Positions 9,100 through 18,690 of a stretch of 64,000 nucleotides of DNA are shown in pieces. Source of the DNA: Rickettsiales endosymbiont of Stachyamoeba lipophora (GTDB taxonomy: Bacteria > Pseudomonadota > Alphaproteobacteria > Rickettsiales > 33-17); contig NZ_CP033611.1 in assembly GCF_003932735.1 (NCBI RefSeq), forward strand, positions 967,501 through 1,031,500, in the 5' to 3' direction. Positions within the stretch are counted from its first letter, which is position 1. Each line of letters begins with the position of its first letter. The notes under the pieces were generated by a model. It was not told where the DNA came from. It was given only the letters and a program-made list of their open reading frames with translations, and did no database searches. A program made the position numbers and the translations under genes.

Positions 9100-12000
9100 C
9101 CGTTTTTACCTAATATGATTTTTAATAACTCAGTTATGCGGTCATCGCTTTCAATATTTTTAGTAATATTAAACTTTTGAGCATTATCTTTAACATATTG
9201 AATATGCTCTGGTGTTATTTCTGTTACATCCTTTCCAAAGGTGCGGGTAAACTCTGTAGCTAATTCGTGTTCTGCTGCTTCAGGTGCTTCTTTAAATTCA
9301 TCATGAATTTCTGTAGGTGAGGTGCTTGAGTAAGTTTCCTGTGAAATTTCTACTTGCGGCTGCTGATCAGATGCAGCGGTGCTGTCAGGTTTAGTTGCAG
9401 CATCCCCAAAAATGCTATTTTGATCATCATTAGTAAATGTTGTGATGCTTACAGTAGGGCTACTAGAGCTAGAACTGGATTCGCCATCATTACTTTCTCC
9501 ATGCATAACTTCATTAAGTTCTTTTGTAAATTCTTGAGCCTCTTTGTAACCTTCTAGGGCTTGTTGGCCATTGTGAAGAATATCCTCTTTTTTCTTATTA
9601 CCAGGTTCTGCTTCTTTTGGAGGTGTGGTAGCCTGCTCTGTTTTATCTACTTCTGTAGGTGGGACGACATCTGCAATAGGTTGCTCTTGTTTGCTTGCTT
9701 CTAGAGGGGAAGCGGGTTGTTCTAATTTATCTGTATCTGTTCTTGCTAACCCAGCTGGATCTGGATCCGCTTGCTCTAATCCATCTGCTCTTGGTTGTTC
9801 AGCTTGATTTAGGGTCGTTGGCTGTTCTAGCCCTTCTGTTCCTGTTGTTCTTTGCTGTGTATCTTGATCTACGCCTGGAGCTTGTGCCGGTTCTTCTGCT
9901 TTTTCTTCTCTTGGTACTTCTGGAGCTGGTTGCTGTGGCTCTTCTCCTATTATTCTTGTTGATGCTTCACCTCGGTAGGTGTTGCCTTGAGTTTGTAAAG
10001 TATCAGCATTTGTTTGAGGAACAGTACCTATACTAGATGAAAGACCATTTATATCTGAAGTAATAGTAACTGGAGCACCATTCACCTGTAGTGTAGTAGA
10101 AGTAGAAGGATTATTTGGATCTGAAATAATAGTAACTTGAGTACCATTCACATCTAGTGTAGTAGAAGGATCATTCGTATCTGAAGAAATAGTAACCTTA
10201 GTGCCATTCACATCTAGTGTAGTGGAATTGGATGTGCGAGATGAAGAATCCGTTTCCTTTAGTTGATTAATATTGCCTTTTGAACGTTGTCCTTCGTCGC
10301 CTCCATCATTTCCATCATCATCGCCGCCGCCCCCCCCGCCAGGTTTACGTCCGGAACCATTGCGGCCATCTTCATCATTTCCTTGGTTGCTAGGTGAGTT
10401 AGGATTGAAGTTAATAAACCTACCTGCAAGGCGATCAATCCTTTGAGCAACCGAGCCAGCTAAACCTAAGGCTTGGAATGGGGCGCTAAATAATAAGTCA
10501 GCTGCTTTAAAAGCACCTTCGCTTCCACCGCCATCTCGTACATTGCCAAGACCACCTGATAAGAATATTCCAGTGGTAGCCCGTACAAATTCAGGTACAA
10601 ATTGGGTATATCTTTCTAATAACGAAGCCATTATGGCTGCCATAAGCAATGGCAGAATAAATACTATATAAAATTTAATTATTACGCCGAATCCACCATC
10701 GGAATAAACATCAAATCCCCACGGCATGAAACCCCATATACAAATAGCATTTTGAAACTCCCATGCCCAGTAGCTTGCAAACTCTCCTACTAAAGGAATT
10801 TTGCTTAATAAGCTTCCAACTAAGTCTATTTTAAACGGCCATGCACATTTATAGCAAAAATGTAAGTCTTGTAGTACATATGAAAGCTGCATAGCCAATA
10901 GATCGCATATTACAATAATACCTATCAGCATCATAAAGGGCTCAAAAATATAGCGTAAATTAATTTCAAGAAATTTAGTAAAAGGAGTTTTAAAAGTCTG
11001 GTTATCAAATAATATAAAAGGAATCAGGAAGGGAGCAGCCACAACCATAAAAGAGAGCATAACAAGTGCAAACATGTAACTCATTATGAATCGGGATAAT
11101 ACCTTAAAGAATTTAAAAGCAATATATAATAAGATTAGCAATAATGGTAGGCCGGTAAGTTGATCAGTTAATGCAAATAGCACTACTTTAGACCATAAAT
11201 CCGGGTTTAGTGCTGTCATCCATACTCTATCAAATGCGCCAAAAATACTTCGTTCCGCTAGAGGATCAAACATGCTGGCTAAGTTTTTTATTGCATTGGT
11301 GGTAGCGTCAAAAAGATGTGTATGAAAAAACTCCCAATTATTAGGAGAAATTAGAGTGATTACTAATCCATATTTAGCAACTTTAGTAACTAATTCTAGC
11401 TGGGTTATTTTCTTAATACCTAGTACAAAACCTACGGCTTCTATAGTAATCATGAATACTAAGAAGGCCCTGAGAAGAATACTAAATTTGCCTTTATATA
11501 AATTTTTATAAGAATCTTCTCCTACTGATCTTAGAGAAGTATTCATGGTGTCTGTCAGCAAACCCATAACATCACTTAAAGAATAAGCAGGGACTTTTGC
11601 CATAATGGGAATTGATAAACTACCGTACCCATATTCTGGTTTACCTTGATGGCCTTTTAGTCTTACCCACGGATTACCTTTCCATGGATTAGGATCAGAA
11701 GCGGATTTTTTATAAGTAGTATTACGCTTAATGGAAATGATATTGCTAGCCGCTGCAGAATCTTGATTAGGATCTTTAGTGCTAATAACCATTTCGGCTA
11801 CATCGTTATTTCCATCAACCGGTTGTTGTAAAACTTTAATAAAAACAATCATTTGCCCAGAATTTGGAGGATATTTAAAACGTAAATATATACGACCGGC
11901 AGTTGAAGCAATTTTATCTCTAGTATTAGTATAAGCACTATTACTATCCTGAGTGTCACTACCATTAATGAGAGGTAGCCAACCACTATTGCCAATTTTA

Positions 12001-12701
12001 TATTCTATATTTAGTGCATTAATTTGTTGATCGGAACTATTTTTAATAATCTTTTGGGTACTATCTTGGGCTTGAGATAAGGTTACATTGGTGGTAACTT
12101 TGCGGGTATCGTCTTTGCTTTCGTAAATATTTAAACCACTATTTGCAAGAGTGAAAGAAATAGTGCTGCCGCTACTAACATCTATTTGGCTATCAACAGG
12201 ATCATTAGTCCAAATTTTTACCCTATATCCTCGAAAACTATCAGTGGTGATATCAAACTCCCCTTTAGCAATCGCCTGATCCATTTGAGTAGAATACACC
12301 CCTTTATTATTACCAAGATAGGCTTTACCATTAATTTCGCCAATTTTAAATTCTTGAGAAGTTTTGACATCTTTTTTAGAAAAATAAATCCTATCAACTT
12401 TTGTCCATGTATTATACTTACTGGTATTAGAACTAGGGGCTAAAATATCGCGGCCATTAACAAGCATAGATTCATAATTGTTTCGATAATGCCCGTTAGC
12501 TTTAACATCGATTGCAAAGCTCTCATAATTATAAATTGTAGTACCAAGAGGATCCGTAAAAATAACCGGTAAGCAAAAATTAAGTACAGAGGGAGAAAAA
12601 ATCCTAGCCAATGGGCTTTCACCATTACAACCTGTTAAGCTTGTAACAAGTAGCAGTGAAGCTAGTAATTTATATATCCTGGTTATTATGTTGCTTAACA
12701 T
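9096..12701 (-). CDS. virB6: VirB6-family T4SS protein with long repetitive C-terminal tail (second in the cluster)
   Basis: A 1201-residue protein. It has a lipoprotein-type signal (lipobox LTGC, Cys25), a soluble beta-rich region to about 370, and a VirB6 membrane core (about 410-720). The last 450 or so residues are hydrophilic. That tail contains a Gly/Asp-rich linker, three tandem copies of a TTLDVNGTxVTI unit, a Pro/Glu/Gln-rich stretch with repeated EQP triplets, and a final charged helical part. The tail is disordered-looking and could face the cytosol or the cell exterior; orientation cannot be fixed by eye. Four bases overlap the next virB6 start; 44 bases separate it from the preceding one. 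The length and low complexity suggest a fast-evolving surface or adaptor function. Confidence 0.9.
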   Translation of the reverse strand: MLSNIITRIYKLLASLLLVTSLTGCNGESPLARIFSPSVLNFCLPVIFTDPLGTTIYNYESFAIDVKANGHYRNNYESMLVNGRDILAPSSNTSKYNTWTKVDRIYFSKKDVKTSQEFKIGEINGKAYLGNNKGVYSTQMDQAIAKGEFDITTDSFRGYRVKIWTNDPVDSQIDVSSGSTISFTLANSGLNIYESKDDTRKVTTNVTLSQAQDSTQKIIKNSSDQQINALNIEYKIGNSGWLPLINGSDTQDSNSAYTNTRDKIASTAGRIYLRFKYPPNSGQMIVFIKVLQQPVDGNNDVAEMVISTKDPNQDSAAASNIISIKRNTTYKKSASDPNPWKGNPWVRLKGHQGKPEYGYGSLSIPIMAKVPAYSLSDVMGLLTDTMNTSLRSVGEDSYKNLYKGKFSILLRAFLVFMITIEAVGFVLGIKKITQLELVTKVAKYGLVITLISPNNWEFFHTHLFDATTNAIKNLASMFDPLAERSIFGAFDRVWMTALNPDLWSKVVLFALTDQLTGLPLLLILLYIAFKFFKVLSRFIMSYMFALVMLSFMVVAAPFLIPFILFDNQTFKTPFTKFLEINLRYIFEPFMMLIGIIVICDLLAMQLSYVLQDLHFCYKCAWPFKIDLVGSLLSKIPLVGEFASYWAWEFQNAICIWGFMPWGFDVYSDGGFGVIIKFYIVFILPLLMAAIMASLLERYTQFVPEFVRATTGIFLSGGLGNVRDGGGSEGAFKAADLLFSAPFQALGLAGSVAQRIDRLAGRFINFNPNSPSNQGNDEDGRNGSGRKPGGGGGGDDDGNDGGDEGQRSKGNINQLKETDSSSRTSNSTTLDVNGTKVTISSDTNDPSTTLDVNGTQVTIISDPNNPSTSTTLQVNGAPVTITSDINGLSSSIGTVPQTNADTLQTQGNTYRGEASTRIIGEEPQQPAPEVPREEKAEEPAQAPGVDQDTQQRTTGTEGLEQPTTLNQAEQPRADGLEQADPDPAGLARTDTDKLEQPASPLEASKQEQPIADVVPPTEVDKTEQATTPPKEAEPGNKKKEDILHNGQQALEGYKEAQEFTKELNEVMHGESNDGESSSSSSSPTVSITTFTNDDQNSIFGDAATKPDSTAASDQQPQVEISQETYSSTSPTEIHDEFKEAPEAAEHELATEFTRTFGKDVTEITPEHIQYVKDNAQKFNITKNIESDDRITELLKIILGKNG
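10053..10223 (-). repeat. In-frame tandem repeat inside virB6 (VNG repeat)
   Basis: Three imperfect direct copies start at 10053, 10119 and 10179 (spacings 66 and 60 bases), each with a conserved core of about 45 bases. On the minus strand they encode TTL-D/Q-VNG-xx-VTI-x-SD units. The spacing is a multiple of three, so copy-number change would keep the reading frame. Confidence 0.85.
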
Positions 12702-12745
12702 TAGCTTATTTTGCTCCCTTAAATTTTACTGTATGCATAGAATTT

Positions 12746-14803
12746 TTAAGTTTCTGATTGTGTGTTGGTTGGAGGAGGATTACCATTGCTGCCATTGCTG
12801 CCATTGCTGCCATTGCGGCCATTGCTGCCAGCACTATCATTATTGCGGTTAGTAGGGCCATCTCCTGCTGCCTCTTTCATATGACTTGCTGTTGCGCGTG
12901 CCACTTCGCTTCCTACCTGCTTGGCCGCTCCCATTGCTACTTTTCCAACAGCGCCTGCTGCTCCGCCGGTAGCAGCGCTTGCTGCAGTCATAGCGAGGTT
13001 AATTGCTGCCATAGTTGCTTTAACGGCTGTATCGATAGCTTTATCTAAAACAAAAGTTCCGCCTACTGCCATGCTGGATAATCCTACAGCTCCTGAAAGA
13101 TCGGCTGCTATTGAACCGACTAAATTAATAAAGAAGTAAAATATAAAGGCGAAAATGATCACCAATATACCACTAGTAATAACTCTGCTAAAATCTATAT
13201 CCAGGCTGGCTTGTCCATGTACAAAATCAACTATGCCAAGAGTAAATATAGTTTGGATGAAGGCACCAAAGCTACTCCGGCACGTAAAGTTTTGTGTACT
13301 ATCGCCGCTATCTTTATCTAGTACCCATAATTTTACTCCGCTCGGAATTTGAAAACCTATCTCATTCATTGTGCTAACCACTGTCTCAATATTAGGATCA
13401 GGGATGAATTTACATTCTGGATAAATAATCTTATCGAAAATGTTAAACATAAATCCTAAGAATAAAAATAAAATCATCGGCTGGAAGGCGTATCCAAAAA
13501 TCGCTCTAAGCCATGCATCAAACATGCGCTTACTCCACTGGAAAAGCACCATTGGTACAAATAAAGGTGCTGTAAATACGGCAATAGTTACGATAATCAT
13601 AGCCACCAGGTAAGTATGAACTACATGCACAACCACTGAGATAACTAGTAAAGCAAACACCAACAATCCGACCATAAAGGCGAACATGAAAGTAAAGGGC
13701 AGAGCTAGTGCTGCTAACCCTAAAGCTCCACCTAAAACACCTACAATAGGGAAAATGCCCAATAATAAAAATGAGGCTATGAAAGCGGCACCAATTCCAA
13801 GGGTATCTGGTCGATTTAAGCCTAAATAGAATGCTATTCTACAATCAATACTATCCCACATTGCTACATCTGAATTACCATCAAATAAACACAGGCCAGT
13901 AGGAGATTTTCCTACTTCAAGGCTTACCATCACTAAATCTTGCATGATACCCATGAAGAAATTATAAATATCATAAACCCCATGATATAGATCATCGCCT
14001 ACCCTGATCCCTACAGAGAAATAAATTACAGCACATATTTTACAAATAAATACGAATATCTCTGATTTTTGAGGGAGCTCTTTTCCTAAAGCGATTTTAA
14101 GGCCGAAGAACATCACATAAATAGTGAGTAATAAGGTTACTACCCTTCTTAAATTGTCCTGGAAGTTTTGTAATAAAGAATCGCTACATCCTTCCTTACC
14201 CATGAAATAGGCTTTGATAGATTCTTCTACGCATTTTACAATGGGTGCGGTAATTGGTATTAAAGATTGTGATTCGCTAAGTATTCTAGTAGTACATGCT
14301 TCAGCAATATAACATTTTAGATTTTGAGTATGATTAATAGCTGTTGGTTTGGGTGGTTCACGATATTTACAGCCAATATTAACATATCCTATAATAGACA
14401 GCGCTTGTATGCACATCATATCGCCAATATTTTGACCTCTAATAGGTAGGGCGCCTAGCATAGCGTCCTGGTTGTGCGCAATAGAATTACATTGTTTTTT
14501 AGTGCCTATAGGAACTCCAAAAAGACTCGGTTCGTAGCAATATTTTACGCCTTCCCCTTCTTTAAGAGGAATCGAGCAACTTTCAGGAGTTTCAGCTTTA
14601 TCGCCTACCATGTAAAAATCATTAGAAATCCACATCAGCAATGCACCGAGACCGTTTAGGCTTGCCCATCTGGAGGTACCTTCACCTCCAATGCAGCTAT
14701 CATCTTTAGCCTTCTCAATAAGGGTGCTGGCAGAAGCAAAGTTTACTGTAAACAAGCTCAATGCTAATACTAAAATTAAATTTTTAATTGGCCAATGTTT
14801 CAT
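12746..14803 (-). CDS. virB6: VirB6-family T4SS inner-membrane protein (first in the cluster)
   Basis: A 685-residue protein with a standard Sec signal peptide (MKHWPIKNLILVLALSLF to ASA-S, cleavage near 26), not a lipobox. A Cys-rich periplasmic region covers about 30-200, then a VirB6/TrbL core with several long hydrophobic segments (about 215-450), and a second soluble loop. A Gly/Ala-rich hydrophobic region near 540-620 precedes a Ser-Asn-Gly repeat tail. It starts 9 bases after virB4. Of the four paralogs it is closest in layout to a conventional VirB6. Confidence 0.9.
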   Translation of the reverse strand: MKHWPIKNLILVLALSLFTVNFASASTLIEKAKDDSCIGGEGTSRWASLNGLGALLMWISNDFYMVGDKAETPESCSIPLKEGEGVKYCYEPSLFGVPIGTKKQCNSIAHNQDAMLGALPIRGQNIGDMMCIQALSIIGYVNIGCKYREPPKPTAINHTQNLKCYIAEACTTRILSESQSLIPITAPIVKCVEESIKAYFMGKEGCSDSLLQNFQDNLRRVVTLLLTIYVMFFGLKIALGKELPQKSEIFVFICKICAVIYFSVGIRVGDDLYHGVYDIYNFFMGIMQDLVMVSLEVGKSPTGLCLFDGNSDVAMWDSIDCRIAFYLGLNRPDTLGIGAAFIASFLLLGIFPIVGVLGGALGLAALALPFTFMFAFMVGLLVFALLVISVVVHVVHTYLVAMIIVTIAVFTAPLFVPMVLFQWSKRMFDAWLRAIFGYAFQPMILFLFLGFMFNIFDKIIYPECKFIPDPNIETVVSTMNEIGFQIPSGVKLWVLDKDSGDSTQNFTCRSSFGAFIQTIFTLGIVDFVHGQASLDIDFSRVITSGILVIIFAFIFYFFINLVGSIAADLSGAVGLSSMAVGGTFVLDKAIDTAVKATMAAINLAMTAASAATGGAAGAVGKVAMGAAKQVGSEVARATASHMKEAAGDGPTNRNNDSAGSNGRNGSNGSNGSNGNPPPTNTQSET
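12783..12827 (-). repeat. 9-bp tandem repeat in the virB6 3' end
   Basis: Five consecutive 9-base units (CCATTGCTG on the plus strand, one with a T-to-G change) encode Ser/Arg-Asn-Gly tripeptides in the last 30 residues. Because the unit is 9 bases, slippage would change tail length without a frameshift. Confidence 0.92.
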
Positions 14804-14812
14804 ATCTTTACC

Positions 14813-17230
14813 TTAATTAACCTTTTTGACCCTGTCATAAAATACTGGCAACCAATCTTCAGGATTGTCACCCACTTCTTTTCTAATTTCATCTAGCAGT
14901 AATATAGTCTCAGATCTACCTGATAGCACATTAATAATGTCAGTCATGCCACTTAAATTAATTCTTGCTACCACAGCATCGGTTCCTTGTTTTACTAAGA
15001 AAAATCTACTACTAGGATCGGTAGTTTTAATTAAAGCATATTCTCGCTCGGAAAGCATAAAAGAAGAGCGGTATACATCGGTAGCTTTTAAATTTGGCAA
15101 GAAAATTTGAGTGGCAGTTTGCTGGATAAGAGTATCACTAATCTGGCTTTTACTGGCATCCTCTACACTTTGAGTAGCAAAAATTACAAAAGTATTGAGT
15201 TTTCTAAGTACTTTTAGCCAATCTTTAATTTTAGGCGCAAACACGGGGTTGTCAATTAAAGCCCATGCTTCATCTAAAACTATCATGGTAGGAGTGCCAT
15301 CTAAAGAAATGTTAATTTTATGGAACACATAGCTAAGTACAGGAGCTAGTGAAATGCTATCTTTAAGTAGTTCAGCCATTTCAAAGCCAAATACTTTTGA
15401 TTTGGTAAAATCTAAGGAATCATTATCATTATCAAAGACTTTAGCATGAGAGCCATTACCATGCCACATGGCAAAGCGTGATGCAATACTACCAGGTTTT
15501 TCGATTCCTAAAAAGGCGGCAATATTTGAAAATTTACGATCATGAGCAGCTAATTTATAAGTGCCGTTAATAGCTGAGTTAAGTAAGGCAATATCTTCCG
15601 AAGTAAGAGGTTCATTATTTACGGTCACTAATAGCTTTAGTAAATCTAATAAAAATGTACGATTTTGAGAAGTATCAGGAAGTTTAAGAGGATTGAAATT
15701 ACATCCTCCTCCCGGGCTAATAACATTATAAACACCACCTAATGCTCTAATAAATATTTCAGCACCACGATCTTTGTCGAAAAAGAACATACGACATTTG
15801 AATTTTTGCGCTTGTGCACATAGAAAGTTCATTAGTACTGTCTTACCAGCCCCAGTTGGTCCTATAATAAGAGTATGTCCTACATCTCTTAGATGAAAAT
15901 TAAAATAATATGGAGTACCTGAGGTGGTATCAAAAATAGTAACATATTCTCCCCAATGATTTTCTTTGGCTTTACCTACTGGGAAGTTATGAAATGAATT
16001 AAATCCAGCTAAATTTAAAGTGTTAATAGTCGCCTTTCTGACTATAAAAGCATCATTGCCAGGTAATTGGCCCCAAAAGCAGGGTTCAAGATTGACTTTT
16101 TCACGAATAGGAATGCAACCTGTATTAGATATTTCAACCGCAGCCATTGCAATAGAATTTTCAAGACTTTTTAAAGAATCGTCAATACACATTACGGTGA
16201 GATGGTGTTCTCCAAAGCCAATATCTCCTCCCATGGCCATATCTAGTGCAGCAGTAATTTCAGCAATCTGGGTTATAGCTTTATCGCCAGCTTGAATCAT
16301 ACGGTTTTGCTGCATTTGCATTTTGGTAATAGCTACTTGCCTATTAATAAAGTTGAATGATTGGGTAAGTACAAATTCAAATGGCATTTGTAAGAAGCCG
16401 TCAAGCATGCCTGACATGGTTTTTGGGCCGTATTCCTTAATGCTAACTATGCCTGCATATTTGCTGCCATAACTATTACGAATTTCAATCGACTTGTTAC
16501 CGAAAAAGAGACGTGAATTAGCAAGATAATGACTAATATCCATATGGGGCATGAACATGTTAGGACTTGCCCCACAGTTAATTATTTTAGATTTAAATTC
16601 TAATATCTCAGAATATAAGCAACCATTTCTTTCTACTACTCCTAAAACTTTTACATTGTAATTATTTAGAGCCGTTATTAGTCTGTTGGTTGCTTCTTCG
16701 AGCTCTTCATAATAGTCACGCATATCGCGTTCCCAAGCAGACTTATCAGCTTTTTGAATAAGGTTTTTGTAAATGTTTTCGATAAAAGTAACACCTTTAT
16801 CTTTTGATTTGCGGATAATAGTAATGTAAAGTTCATTGGTAAAAGCTTTATTGTTCTGGTGCTTCTTTTTCCACTCTTTATCTACTAAGGTGGTAAAGTC
16901 CTTTTTGATCTTAATGTTAGGGTCAATGTTTAAATTATCTTCTGGAATAATATTTTGCTTGCGTCTAATAATATGAAAAAATAAATTAAGGCTACCAGTG
17001 GCAAGTCCCTTGAAAAGCATATTGCGGATATTTTTTTGAATATCTAAATCTTCATCGTCTGCAGTTTCAAATGAAAACCCCCCAACTTTAATAACTTTAA
17101 TTAATTCATTATTTTCCCCTAGCAAAGTGTTATGATTCCAATGGCATTTATAAGGGATAAAATTTGCTACTGAAATTTCCCTATCGGCGTATTTAGAATT
17201 AATAGGTTTGCTGGGTGATATTTTAAACAT
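14813..17230 (-). CDS. virB4: VirB4 T4SS ATPase
   Basis: An 805-residue VirB4/CagE/TrbE ATPase that energises assembly and substrate passage of the type IV secretion system at the inner membrane. The Walker A motif GPTGAGKT is at about residue 456-463, and Walker B MIVLDEAW at about 649-656. The C-terminal QSVEDA and TQIFLPN segments are also typical. The N-terminal CagE-like half is complete and length is normal. It begins 5 bases after virB3 and ends 9 bases before the first virB6, matching the conserved Rickettsiales order virB3-virB4-virB6. Confidence 0.97.
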   Translation of the reverse strand: MFKISPSKPINSKYADREISVANFIPYKCHWNHNTLLGENNELIKVIKVGGFSFETADDEDLDIQKNIRNMLFKGLATGSLNLFFHIIRRKQNIIPEDNLNIDPNIKIKKDFTTLVDKEWKKKHQNNKAFTNELYITIIRKSKDKGVTFIENIYKNLIQKADKSAWERDMRDYYEELEEATNRLITALNNYNVKVLGVVERNGCLYSEILEFKSKIINCGASPNMFMPHMDISHYLANSRLFFGNKSIEIRNSYGSKYAGIVSIKEYGPKTMSGMLDGFLQMPFEFVLTQSFNFINRQVAITKMQMQQNRMIQAGDKAITQIAEITAALDMAMGGDIGFGEHHLTVMCIDDSLKSLENSIAMAAVEISNTGCIPIREKVNLEPCFWGQLPGNDAFIVRKATINTLNLAGFNSFHNFPVGKAKENHWGEYVTIFDTTSGTPYYFNFHLRDVGHTLIIGPTGAGKTVLMNFLCAQAQKFKCRMFFFDKDRGAEIFIRALGGVYNVISPGGGCNFNPLKLPDTSQNRTFLLDLLKLLVTVNNEPLTSEDIALLNSAINGTYKLAAHDRKFSNIAAFLGIEKPGSIASRFAMWHGNGSHAKVFDNDNDSLDFTKSKVFGFEMAELLKDSISLAPVLSYVFHKINISLDGTPTMIVLDEAWALIDNPVFAPKIKDWLKVLRKLNTFVIFATQSVEDASKSQISDTLIQQTATQIFLPNLKATDVYRSSFMLSEREYALIKTTDPSSRFFLVKQGTDAVVARINLSGMTDIINVLSGRSETILLLDEIRKEVGDNPEDWLPVFYDRVKKVN

Positions 17231-17235
17231 GTACT

Positions 17236-17529
17236 TTAAAATGGATCATAAGAATTGGCGCCGTGAAACATTTTATTTTTACATAAATTGCATTTTTGCA
17301 TTTTTATTAGCCATAGTTCAATAATCAAAGGTTCCTTAAAACATAAAGCGTAACCTAAGCCATGAATTGCTATACCTATAGGTAAAACCCAAAAACTTGA
17401 TGAATTAATAAAAAAGATAGCGTTGATAAATAAATTTAGTAAAAAAAAATTATAACTAACCCCAAAAAATAAAGTTGGTCTAGTGAGTCCTACAAATAGA
17501 GGGTCAGCATTAATTTTGCCTTCTGCCAT
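17236..17529 (-). CDS. virB3: VirB3 T4SS inner-membrane protein
   Basis: A 97-residue protein with the VirB3 signature near the N-terminus (DPLFVGLTRPTLFFGV) and two adjacent hydrophobic segments (about 20-42 and 45-62). It is the first gene of the T4SS block, 5 bases ahead of virB4, its usual partner. It has a short soluble tail with a CNLC pair. Function in the inner-membrane complex follows from the family. Confidence 0.93.
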   Translation of the reverse strand: MAEGKINADPLFVGLTRPTLFFGVSYNFFLLNLFINAIFFINSSSFWVLPIGIAIHGLGYALCFKEPLIIELWLIKMQKCNLCKNKMFHGANSYDPF

Positions 17530-17870
17530 ATGATCTAAAATTTAAAAAGGTTTATATATTAATAATAATAAGAATTTATATATATTTCAAATGGTAAATA
17601 ATAATTAAGTAAAATAATATGCGAAAAGAGGCGCATTCTTTCAGTTTACTGCAATTTTGAAATATAAGATATGCAAAGCGTTAAACGTTATTTTGTAACT
17701 AACTAATTTATAATGAATTTTTTATTATATTACCATATATTTTCAAATGTAAAATAATAAGCTACAAATTTTTTTAATATTATAATAAAAATTTTGCGGG
17801 AAAAATAAAAAAACCAGTTTTTAAAACTGGTTTTTTTATTTCGTGCATATAGGGTTTTAATTTAATACTA
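17530..17870. other. Intergenic region upstream of virB3
   Basis: A 341-base, very AT-rich region between coxC and virB3, both on the minus strand. It holds the coxC terminator hairpin (17811-17833) and must contain the virB3 promoter. I cannot pick a promoter with confidence in such AT-rich DNA. No gene is visible. Confidence 0.7.
17804..17833 (-). terminator. Intrinsic terminator of the cytochrome oxidase operon
   Basis: A 10-bp perfect stem, AAACCAGTTT (17811-17820) with AAACTGGTTT (17824-17833), and a 3-base loop. In the minus direction the stem runs straight into a T-rich tract (the A run left of 17811). T bases also follow on the plus strand, so it could work both ways. It lies 38 bases past the coxC stop. 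Confidence 0.9.
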
Positions 17871-18680
17871 TTATTTTCCCCATAAATATACAAAAACAAA
17901 TAGGAATAACCAAACTACGTCTACAAAATGCCAATACCATGCGGCCAACTCAAAACCTAAATGATTTTGTGAATCCATTTGTCCTTTTCGTGCTCTTATT
18001 AAGCAGGTTGCTAAAAATATAGTGCCTATAAGCACATGGACTCCATGAAATCCGGTAGCCATATAGAAGTTTGAAGCATAGATGCCATCTTTAAAACCAA
18101 ACGGAGCATGTAGATATTCAAACGTCTGGCATACGGTAAAGATAAATCCTAGTATTACAGTAATAGTTAAAGCATCAATAAAGTCCTTACGGTTATTTTC
18201 TAGCAAGGCATAATGAGCCCAGGTGACCGTAGTACCGGATAACAATAAAATCAGAGTGTTAAATAACGGTAAATGCCATGGATCAAAAGTTTCCACCCCT
18301 TTTGGTGGCCATGTTCCTTGTGCGGCACTCCAGACTCCATCTAAAATATCTACCGGAAAAAGTGCAGATTTAAAGAAAGCAAAGAAGAAAGCAAAAAAGA
18401 ACATTACTTCAGAAAGAATAAATAAAGCCATACCAATTCTTAAACCGTTTTGTACTGGTTCAGTATGAGCTTTATCAGTAAGAGCTTCCTTGACCACATC
18501 ACGCCACCATACATACATACCAAATATTACTAAGGTAAACCCTCCAGGAAGTAAGATATTACCCAGAAAATGTTTATGCATAAAGAGTAATGCCCCTACA
18601 CACAAAATTAATAAAGAAAAGGCTGAGTAAATTGGCCAAGGGCTTAATTCAACGAGATGATAGGGATGTTTTTTTTCCAT
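17871..18680 (-). CDS. coxC: Cytochrome c oxidase subunit III
   Basis: A 269-residue membrane protein of the aa3-type terminal oxidase. It starts with the usual HPYHLVELSPWP, has seven hydrophobic helices, and shows the conserved SEVMFFFAFFFAFF and ATGFHGVHVLIG segments. The last helix region WHFVDVVWLFLF is typical. It is the last gene of the minus-strand set ctaB - small membrane protein - ctaG - coxC, 10 bases after ctaG, and is followed by a strong terminator. Subunits I and II are not in the window. Confidence 0.97.
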   Translation of the reverse strand: MEKKHPYHLVELSPWPIYSAFSLLILCVGALLFMHKHFLGNILLPGGFTLVIFGMYVWWRDVVKEALTDKAHTEPVQNGLRIGMALFILSEVMFFFAFFFAFFKSALFPVDILDGVWSAAQGTWPPKGVETFDPWHLPLFNTLILLLSGTTVTWAHYALLENNRKDFIDALTITVILGFIFTVCQTFEYLHAPFGFKDGIYASNFYMATGFHGVHVLIGTIFLATCLIRARKGQMDSQNHLGFELAAWYWHFVDVVWLFLFVFVYLWGK

Positions 18681-18690
18681 AAATACTCCT

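Noticed and set aside
10259-10450. Minus-strand 63-codon frame rich in Met and Ala
   Set aside because: It lies fully inside the long virB6 gene on the same strand in another frame, and its composition follows from the low-complexity Gly/Asp linker.
12783-12827. Possible CRISPR array
   Set aside because: Units are 9 bases with no spacers and lie in a coding region; this is a simple tandem repeat. No CRISPR-like array was seen anywhere in the window.
12758-13048. Plus-strand frame of 96 codons rich in Ala/Ile/Cys
   Set aside because: Mirror of the Ala/Gly-rich 3' part and 9-bp repeat of virB6; no start signal and biased composition.
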